64,000 nt of DNA from Mycobacterium asiaticum DSM 44297 (GTDB lineage Bacteria > Actinomycetota > Actinomycetes > Mycobacteriales > Mycobacteriaceae). The stretch covers positions 840,965 to 904,964 of the forward strand of contig NZ_HG964938.1 of the NCBI RefSeq assembly GCF_000613245.1. The letters run 5' to 3'. The notes under the pieces were generated by a model. The model saw only the letters and a list, made by a program, of their open reading frames with translations, had not been told where the DNA came from and searched no databases. This document shows positions 56,999-64,000 of this stretch, one piece after another (position 1 is the first letter of the stretch; each line of letters begins with the position of its first letter). The position numbers and the translations under genes are program-made.

Positions 56999-57820
56999 GT
57001 GACAGCGGCCAAGTCGTCCGGACGTGCGAAATCGAAGCCGGCACCAGCTGAAACCCCTGTCGCGAGTGCCGTCGCCAAGCGTTTCGCCGGCGAGACCCGC
57101 ACCGGTCTGGTGCGCCGGGCGCGCAGAATGAACCGCCTTCTGGCACAAGCCTTTCCGCATGTCTACTGCGAATTGGACTTCACCACGCCGCTCGAACTCG
57201 CGGTCGCCACCATCCTTTCGGCACAAAGCACCGACAAACGGGTGAACCTGACGACACCGGCCTTGTTCGTGAAATACCGCACGGCACTGGATTACGCGCA
57301 GGCCGATCGTGAAGAGCTGGAAGCTCTGATCCGGCCGACCGGCTTCTACCGGAACAAGGCGTCCTCGCTGATCGGCCTCGGACAGGCGCTCGTCGAGCGG
57401 TTCAACGGCGAGGTGCCGAAAACCATGGACGAACTGGTCACGCTGCCCGGCGTCGGCCGAAAGACCGCCAACGTCATCCTGGGCAACGCTTTCGACATCC
57501 CCGGCATCACCGTCGACACCCATTTCGGGCGGCTGGTCCGACGCTGGCGCTGGACGGCCGAGGAGGACCCGGTCAAGGTCGAGCACGCCGTCGGCGAACT
57601 TATCGAGCGCAAGGAGTGGACGCTGCTCAGCCACCGGGTGATCTTCCACGGCCGACGGGTCTGCCACGCCCGGAAGCCGGCCTGCGGGGTCTGCGTGCTC
57701 GCCAAGGACTGCCCGTCCTACGGCCTGGGTCCAACCGAACCGATGCTGGCCGCCGCCCTGGTCCAGGGCCCCGAAACCGATCACCTGCTCGCGCTGGCCG
57801 GGCTCGAACCGCAGGCCTAG
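56999..57820 (+). CDS. nth: Endonuclease III
   Basis: 273 residues from the GTG at 56999. Base-excision repair of oxidised pyrimidines. Helix-hairpin-helix LPGVGRKTANVIL with the catalytic Lys, catalytic Asp in ITVDTHFGRL, and a C-x6-C-x2-C-x5-C iron-sulfur loop (CHARKPACGVCVLAKDC). The N-terminal 35 residues are an unconserved basic tail. Divergent from the Rv3675-like gene; starts a plus-strand run of four genes. Confidence 0.94.
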   Translation: MTAAKSSGRAKSKPAPAETPVASAVAKRFAGETRTGLVRRARRMNRLLAQAFPHVYCELDFTTPLELAVATILSAQSTDKRVNLTTPALFVKYRTALDYAQADREELEALIRPTGFYRNKASSLIGLGQALVERFNGEVPKTMDELVTLPGVGRKTANVILGNAFDIPGITVDTHFGRLVRRWRWTAEEDPVKVEHAVGELIERKEWTLLSHRVIFHGRRVCHARKPACGVCVLAKDCPSYGLGPTEPMLAAALVQGPETDHLLALAGLEPQA

Positions 57821-57831
57821 CCGCGCCGGCA

Positions 57832-58479
57832 ATGAAGGCGCTCTCCACTACGGCCCGCTGGAGCATTGCTGTCCTGGCGGTGGTGGTCGCGCTGATCATG
57901 GCGCTGGTGGCACAGCTTCGTGACGACGCGGCACCCCAGGCGACGAACCAGTCGCCGTTGCCGCGCGAGCACCGCGACGCCGATACCCCCCAGGCGCTGG
58001 CCGGACCACGGCAGCGGGCCGATCTGCCGCCCTGCCCCGGTACGGGCGCGCTGCCCGGGGCGGCGGCCCTGCAGGGGGTCGTGGTGGAGTGCGCGGCGGA
58101 CGGCACGCCAGTCGACGTGGCCAAGGCACTGGCCGGACGCAGGGTCCTGCTCAACTTCTGGGCGTATTGGTGCGCGCCTTGCGCTGCCGAACTGCCGGCG
58201 ATGGCCGAGTATCAACGACGGGTGGGATCCGACGTGACGGTGGTGACGGTGCATCAGGACGAGAACGAGACGGCCGCGTTACTGCGGTTGGCAGACCTCG
58301 GCGTCCGGCTGCCCACCCTGCAAGACGGCCGGCGTCGAGTGGCCGGCGCCCTGCGAGTGGTTAACGTGATGCCCGCGACGGTGGTATTGCGGCCGGACGG
58401 TAGCGTTGCGCAGACCCTGCCGCGGGCGTTCGGCAGCGCCGATGAGATCGCCGAGGCGGTCGGAAACGGGGCGGGGTGA
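57832..58479 (+). CDS. Membrane-anchored thioredoxin-like protein (Rv3673c)
   Basis: 215 residues from the ATG at 57832. N-terminal membrane anchor (about 10-27), a Pro-rich linker, then a thioredoxin fold with FWAYWCAPCAAELP (WCxPC) and the cis-Pro segment VNVMPATVVL. Probably a periplasmic thiol oxidoreductase (TlpA/ResA-like). Eleven bases after nth. Confidence 0.88.
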   Translation: MKALSTTARWSIAVLAVVVALIMALVAQLRDDAAPQATNQSPLPREHRDADTPQALAGPRQRADLPPCPGTGALPGAAALQGVVVECAADGTPVDVAKALAGRRVLLNFWAYWCAPCAAELPAMAEYQRRVGSDVTVVTVHQDENETAALLRLADLGVRLPTLQDGRRRVAGALRVVNVMPATVVLRPDGSVAQTLPRAFGSADEIAEAVGNGAG

Positions 58480-58524
58480 GCGATTGGGACGGTCATTGGG
58501 CCGATTCATGCAAGTGAGGTACCG

Positions 58525-59325
58525 GTGAGTGCTGGGGGCACCGCGCGCGAACGGGACACGTTCGCGCTGACGCCTGACGCCGGCCCGGCCTGGTTGCGGC
58601 CGCTCGTCGACAACCTCGACCAGATTCCCGATGCGTACCGGCGCCGACTGCCGGCGGATGTGCTGGCGATGGTGACGGCCGCGAAATCGGTGTCCTCGCT
58701 GAGCAAGGGCGGCCGCGAGGCCGCGGTGCTGGTGCTCTTCTCGGGTCCACCAACCGGGCCGGCCGCGGGGGGCGTCCCCGACGACGCCGACCTGCTGCTC
58801 ACGGTGCGAGCGTCCACCCTGCGCCACCACGCCGGCCAGGCCGCCTTCCCCGGCGGCGCCTCCGATCCGGGCGACGCCGGCCCCGTCGCTACCGCCCTGC
58901 GGGAGGCGCGCGAGGAAACCGGCATCGATGTGACCAGGCTGCATCCGCTGGCGACCATGGAGCGCACCTTCATCGCGCCGTCGCGCTTCCATGTGGTGCC
59001 GGTACTGGCCTACTCGCCGGATCCGGGGCCGGTCGATGTCGTAAACGACGCCGAAACGGCGCTGGTGGCGCGCGTTCCGGTTCGCGCGTTCATCAACCCG
59101 GCCAATCGGCTGATGGTGTACCGCGGCGCCCTCGGACGCCGATGGGCCGGACCGGCGTTTCTGTTGAACCAGATGCTGGTGTGGGGCTTCACTGGGCAGG
59201 TGATCTCCGCGGTTCTCGACGTCGCCGGCTGGGCACAGCCGTGGGACACCGACGACCTTCGTGAACTGGACGATGCGATGGTGCTGGTGGGCAGCGCTGA
59301 CGGATTGCGGGGCGGGCCACTGTGA
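58525..59325 (+). CDS. NUDIX hydrolase, CoA pyrophosphatase-like (Rv3672c)
   Basis: 266 residues from the GTG at 58525. The NUDIX box reads GGASDPGDAGPVATALREA then REETGI, with the CoA-pyrophosphatase-type upstream segment LRHHAGQAAFPGG. Likely hydrolyses CoA or related dinucleotides. Its stop overlaps the GTG at 59322 upstream of marP. Confidence 0.88.
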   Translation: MSAGGTARERDTFALTPDAGPAWLRPLVDNLDQIPDAYRRRLPADVLAMVTAAKSVSSLSKGGREAAVLVLFSGPPTGPAAGGVPDDADLLLTVRASTLRHHAGQAAFPGGASDPGDAGPVATALREAREETGIDVTRLHPLATMERTFIAPSRFHVVPVLAYSPDPGPVDVVNDAETALVARVPVRAFINPANRLMVYRGALGRRWAGPAFLLNQMLVWGFTGQVISAVLDVAGWAQPWDTDDLRELDDAMVLVGSADGLRGGPL

Positions 59326-59330
59326 ACTCG

Positions 59331-60524
59331 ATGACCCCGTCGCAGTGGCTGGACATCGCCGTTTTGGCGGTTGCCTTCATCGCCGCGATCTCCGGTTGGC
59401 GTTCCGGCGCACTGGGCTCGATGCTGTCGTTCGCCGGCGTGCTGCTGGGTGCGGTTGCCGGGGTGTTGCTGGCCCCGCACATCGTCAGCCAGATCGCCGC
59501 GCCCCGGGCCAAGCTGTTCGCGGCGTTGTTCCTGATCCTCGCGCTGGTGGTGGTCGGCGAGGTCGCCGGCGTGGTGCTGGGGCGGGCGGTGCGGGGGGCG
59601 ATCCGTAACCGCCCGATCCGCATGGTCGACTCGATCATCGGGGTCGGCGTACAGCTGATGGTGGTGTTGACCGCCGCCTGGCTGTTGGCCACGCCGCTGA
59701 CCCAGTCCAAGGATCAGCCCGAGCTGGCCGCCGCCGTCCGCGGCTCGCGGGTGCTGGCCGAGGTCAACGAGGTGGCGCCCACCTGGCTGAAGTCGGTACC
59801 CAAGCGGCTCTCGGCGCTGCTGAACACCTCTGGATTGCCGGCGGTGCTCGAGCCGTTCAGCCGCACGCCGGTCATTCCGGTCGCCTCGCCGGACCCGGCC
59901 CTGGCCAACAACCCGGTGGTCGCGGCCGCTGCACCGAGCGTCGTCAAAATCCGCAGCCTGGCGCCGAGCTGCCAGAAAGTGCTGGAAGGTAGTGGCTTCG
60001 TGATCTCGCCCGAGCGGGTGATGACCAATGCGCACGTGGTCGCCGGTTCCAGCAGCGTGTCAATTCAGTCCAGCGGCAAGCAGTTCGACGCCACCGTGGT
60101 GTCCTACGACCCCGCGGTGGACATCGCGATCCTGGCGGTGCCCGGGTTGCCTTCAGCGCCGCTGGTGTTCGACGACACCCCGGCAAAGACCGGTACCGAC
60201 GTGGTGGTGCTGGGCTATCCGGGTGGGGGCAACTTCACGGCAACCCCGGCCCGGATACGCGAAGCCATCAAGCTCAGCGGTCCCGACATCTACCGCAGCC
60301 CGCAGCCGGTCACCCGAGACGTCTACACCATCAGAGCCAATGTGGAACAAGGCGATTCGGGCGGACCGTTGATCGACCTCGACGGCCGCGTGCTCGGGGT
60401 GGTCTTCGGCGCCGCCGTCGACGACGCGGACACCGGCTTCGTGTTGACCGCCGAGGAGGTGGCCGGCCAGCTCTCCCGGATCGGTGCCACCCAACAGGTG
60501 AACACCGGGACCTGCGTCAGCTGA
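59331..60524 (+). CDS. marP: Periplasmic serine protease MarP
   Basis: 397 residues from the ATG at 59331, the same length as M. tuberculosis MarP (Rv3671c); a GTG at 59322 is in frame. Four N-terminal membrane helices (CvpA-like, about 1-110), then a chymotrypsin-fold protease: His in MTNAHVVAG, Asp in YDPAVDIAIL, Ser in EQGDSGGPL. Two cysteines (PSCQK and the C-terminal GTCVS) match the disulfide that controls activity. Needed for acid resistance in M. tuberculosis. Overlaps the convergent ephE end by 8 bases. Confidence 0.94.
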   Translation: MTPSQWLDIAVLAVAFIAAISGWRSGALGSMLSFAGVLLGAVAGVLLAPHIVSQIAAPRAKLFAALFLILALVVVGEVAGVVLGRAVRGAIRNRPIRMVDSIIGVGVQLMVVLTAAWLLATPLTQSKDQPELAAAVRGSRVLAEVNEVAPTWLKSVPKRLSALLNTSGLPAVLEPFSRTPVIPVASPDPALANNPVVAAAAPSVVKIRSLAPSCQKVLEGSGFVISPERVMTNAHVVAGSSSVSIQSSGKQFDATVVSYDPAVDIAILAVPGLPSAPLVFDDTPAKTGTDVVVLGYPGGGNFTATPARIREAIKLSGPDIYRSPQPVTRDVYTIRANVEQGDSGGPLIDLDGRVLGVVFGAAVDDADTGFVLTAEEVAGQLSRIGATQQVNTGTCVS

Positions 60525-61473
60525 TCCGGGGTCTGTGCACCTTCTCGAGGAACCGCGTCAGGTGCCGGTTGATTTCTTGCGGCGCCTCTTCGTGGCTGAA
60601 ATGTCCTGCGCCGGAAACGGATATGTAGCGACCGTGCGGTGCGTAGCGCTGCGTGCGTTCGACCGGTGCGGCCAGCACGTACGGGTCGATGTCGCCACGA
60701 ATGTGAAGCAACGGCACGCCGAGCTGCTGAGTCGTGGATTTGATGAACCGGTGCCCCTCGGAGCGCAGTTGGCTGCGCACCGCCCATCGCTGATACTCGA
60801 GTGCGCAATGCGCCGCCCCGGGGATCCGGATGGCCCGCCGCAGGTGGCTGACGGTTTGCGAAAAGTCTTCGGTGGTACACCATTCGGTGCTGCTGCGGGC
60901 ACGGACCAGACGCTCGATTTCGGCGCCGTCATTGCGGGTCAGCAACCGCTCGGGCCACAGCGGCGCCTGATAGCGCAGCAGGGTCGGTAAGAGTGCGCGA
61001 CTCTGGTCCCGACGGCTGAGGGTGGATCGTCGCAGCGCCGCGGGGTGGGGTGAGCTGATGACGGCAATGGCGCGCACGAGTCGGGAGTGCAGAAGTGCGG
61101 TGGTCCAGCAGGCCAGCCCGCCGTCCGCGTGTCCGATCAGCGTCGCGGACGAATGTCCCAGTGCGCGAATGAGTCCCGCCGTGTCACCGGCCAGTGTCCA
61201 ACCGTCGTAACCGCGAGGCGGTTTGTCGGTGCCGCCGTAGCCGCGCAGGTCGACCGCGACCACCCTGGCCCCGGTCAGGGCTCGCAGTTGATGCCGCCAG
61301 GACCACCAGAACGAACCGAACCCGTGCAGCAGCATGACCAGTGGCCGGCCGGTCCCCGGTCCGGCATCGTCCGCCAGGGCCTCGACGACATGGAACCGAA
61401 TGCCATTTGCGTGCACATCCAGATGGCGCCATGGCCCGTCGATGCGGACCACCGACGGATCTGGAGCCGGCAT
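60517..61473 (-). CDS. ephE: Alpha/beta hydrolase, epoxide-hydrolase-like (EphE)
   Basis: 318 residues. Oxyanion motif LLHGFGSFWWSW, nucleophile region IGHADGGLAC with Asp as nucleophile, and C-terminal GAGHFSHEEAP with the catalytic His. The Trp usually next to the nucleophile Asp is missing, so activity should be tested. Position as Rv3670. Start directly follows the DUF1469 gene stop. Confidence 0.85.
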   Translation of the reverse strand: MPAPDPSVVRIDGPWRHLDVHANGIRFHVVEALADDAGPGTGRPLVMLLHGFGSFWWSWRHQLRALTGARVVAVDLRGYGGTDKPPRGYDGWTLAGDTAGLIRALGHSSATLIGHADGGLACWTTALLHSRLVRAIAVISSPHPAALRRSTLSRRDQSRALLPTLLRYQAPLWPERLLTRNDGAEIERLVRARSSTEWCTTEDFSQTVSHLRRAIRIPGAAHCALEYQRWAVRSQLRSEGHRFIKSTTQQLGVPLLHIRGDIDPYVLAAPVERTQRYAPHGRYISVSGAGHFSHEEAPQEINRHLTRFLEKVHRPRIS

Positions 61474-61989
61474 TTACCAACCCGACGGGTCGGTGGCCGG
61501 CTTGGTGTCGGCGGGCAGCGCCTTGGGGGAGCTGGACTTGTCGTGACCTGGAGTGAATGCCGTGCGCGCCTCTTTGACCGACTCGATCGTTTTTTGCGGG
61601 CCTCGGATCCGGCGCACCTTGAGGAAGCCGAGCAGCGCCAATAGCGCGGTCACCACCACCATGATCCCGAACACGATCAGGAAGGCCGCCCAGCGCCACA
61701 GCCAGTTATCGAGCAGTTCGGCGAGGAAGAAGAAGAGGAAGAACGTCGAGTAGAAGAGCACCACCAGCGCGGAGATGAAGAAGACGCTGCCGGTGAGTCC
61801 CTTTTTGACGTCGCGGGTGATCTCGGCGCGGGCGAGTTCGACCTCGGCACGCACCAGCGTCGACAGCTGCGCCGTCACGTCCTTGATCAGCTCGCCGAGC
61901 GACGGGTCGCCTGTCCTGGCGTGCGGGTCGGCCAACGGAATCGAAGTCAGCGTGCTCGGCACACCGTTGTTCCGATCAGGTTTGCTCAC
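61474..61989 (-). CDS. Phage-holin-like DUF1469 membrane protein (Rv3669)
   Basis: 171 residues. N-terminal amphipathic helix (about 28-65; GELIKDVTAQLSTLVRAEVE), two membrane helices (about 68-95 and 100-125), charged C-terminal tail. Typical of the PF07332 (putative actinobacterial holin-X) family. Ends next to the ephE start, so the two are co-transcribed. Confidence 0.85.
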   Translation of the reverse strand: MSKPDRNNGVPSTLTSIPLADPHARTGDPSLGELIKDVTAQLSTLVRAEVELARAEITRDVKKGLTGSVFFISALVVLFYSTFFLFFFLAELLDNWLWRWAAFLIVFGIMVVVTALLALLGFLKVRRIRGPQKTIESVKEARTAFTPGHDKSSSPKALPADTKPATDPSGW

Positions 61990-62252
61990 AGACGGTCCCT
62001 CTTTCGTTTCGCGCCATCGTTCAGCGCCCTTTCAAACCCAACTGGTGCGCGTCGTCGCGGTTCATGTTGCCATGTGACCTGACGCTGGACGAGGCCAGCC
62101 GAACCGCGGCCCGACGGGCACCGAACCAACCTGTTAATTGACGCGCGCAACCATTTGAAACGGGCAGCGGGTGTCAGTCCGCGATCCTTTAGACTGGCCC
62201 ATCGTCCTTTCGATCCCCGCTCGGGGTTCGACCATCTGACGGGAGTACCACT

Positions 62253-62957
62253 TTGCAGAAGGCGTTTCGCTGCCTCAATCGCGGCACAGGTGCGGCCATC
62301 GTCACCGCACTGCTAAGTCTTCTGTTTCTCCCCGCAAGCACCGCCGCGGCCGATGACAAGGTCCCACTCGGTGGCGGCGCCGGGATCGTCGTCAACACCG
62401 GCACTCTGTGCACGCTGACCGCGATAGGGCATGACAAGTTCGGCGACCTGATCGGTTTCACCTCCGCGCACTGCGGGGGACCGGGTGCCCCCGTCGCCGC
62501 CGAGGGCACCGAGAACCGGGGTCCGGTGGGCACGATGGTCGCGGGTAACGACGGGCTGGACTATGCCGTCATCAAGTTCGATCCGGCCAAGGTGACGCCG
62601 GTGGCCAACTTCAACAACTTCGCCATCAACGGCATCGGGCCGGAACCGGCCTTCGGGCAAGTGGCCTGCAAGCAGGGCCGCACCACCGGCAACTCGTGCG
62701 GCGTCACCTGGGGGCCGGGCCAGGACCCGGGCAGCATCCTGATGCAGGTCTGCGGCGGCCCGGGTGACTCCGGTGCGCCGGTGACCGTCGACAACTTGCT
62801 GGTGGGCATGATTCATGGAGCCTTCAGCGACAACCTGCCGTCGTGCATCACCAAGTACATTCCGCTGCACACCCCGGCGGTGGTGATGTCGATCAACGCC
62901 GACCTGGCCGACATCAACGGCAAGAACCGTCCCGGGTCGGGGTTCGTCCCGATCTAG
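62253..62957 (+). CDS. Secreted chymotrypsin-like serine protease (Rv3668c)
   Basis: 234 residues from a TTG at 62253 with GGGAG upstream. Signal peptide about 1-33 (ends STAAADD). Alpha-lytic-type triad: His in FTSAHCGG, Asp in DGLDYAVIKF, Ser in GGPGDSGAPV; several cysteines for disulfides. Probably acts outside the cytoplasmic membrane. Convergent with acs. Confidence 0.87.
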   Translation: MQKAFRCLNRGTGAAIVTALLSLLFLPASTAAADDKVPLGGGAGIVVNTGTLCTLTAIGHDKFGDLIGFTSAHCGGPGAPVAAEGTENRGPVGTMVAGNDGLDYAVIKFDPAKVTPVANFNNFAINGIGPEPAFGQVACKQGRTTGNSCGVTWGPGQDPGSILMQVCGGPGDSGAPVTVDNLLVGMIHGAFSDNLPSCITKYIPLHTPAVVMSINADLADINGKNRPGSGFVPI

Positions 62958-62964
62958 TAGACGG

Positions 62965-64000
<1,036 letters not shown>

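Overview
The window looks like the chromosome of a slow-growing, non-tuberculous Mycobacterium; the species cannot be named from this sequence alone. It is GC-rich and carries PE_PGRS, WhiB4, CYP137, MHB haem-binding and DUF4193 genes. Its right half follows, in flipped orientation, the M. tuberculosis order from rsfB (Rv3687c) down to acs (Rv3667): cyp137, cds1, Rv3683, ponA2, whiB4, bagB/bagA, Rv3678A, Rv3678c, Rv3677c, crp, Rv3675, nth, Rv3673c, Rv3672c, marP, ephE, Rv3669, Rv3668c, acs. Family names and M. tuberculosis equivalents come from recognising protein sequence, not from a database search.

Left end (1-5.7 kb): a stressosome-type operon on the minus strand (RsbR, RsbS, RsbT and a cut-off PP2C phosphatase) diverges from rsfB, the anti-anti-sigma factor of the SigF system. 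An MHB secreted protein, a small membrane protein, a bacterial topoisomerase IB and a PAS-ANTAR regulator follow.

Accessory core (5.7-30 kb), which I do not recall at this position in M. tuberculosis. It holds an AraC regulator, a three-gene CheB / STAS-ATPase / CheR-PAS module, seven glycosyltransferase genes, and a tightly overlapping operon (15.0-25.1 kb). That operon encodes a complete ADP-D-glycero-D-manno-heptose pathway (GmhA, HldE, and a GmhB-like phosphatase fused to a GT2 glycosyltransferase), two heptosyltransferase-like GT9 enzymes, UDP-glucose dehydrogenase plus a UDP-xylose-synthase-like decarboxylase, an SDR, and a NodU-type carbamoyltransferase with a frameshift near its start. 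Five exact GTTT-N15-GGGTA promoters and several one-mismatch copies sit just upstream of these genes on both strands. This suggests that the glycan cluster and nearby stress genes (CsbD, DUF7218, SDR) form a SigF regulon beside SigF-pathway regulators.

Middle (30-38 kb): DUF4193, CYP137, a DyP peroxidase placed between two proteins I do not recognise, a PE_PGRS protein fused to a type I phosphodiesterase, and tRNA-Pro(CGG) with its terminator.

Right half (38-64 kb): cell-wall and redox genes (cds1, ponA2, whiB4), the Get3-like pair bagA/bagB, a complete seven-gene Mrp cation/proton antiporter operon with a Gre-like protein, DedA and TerC inserted between the Rv3677c and crp equivalents, then crp, nth, a thioredoxin-like protein, a NUDIX hydrolase, marP, ephE, a secreted protease and the 3' part of acs.
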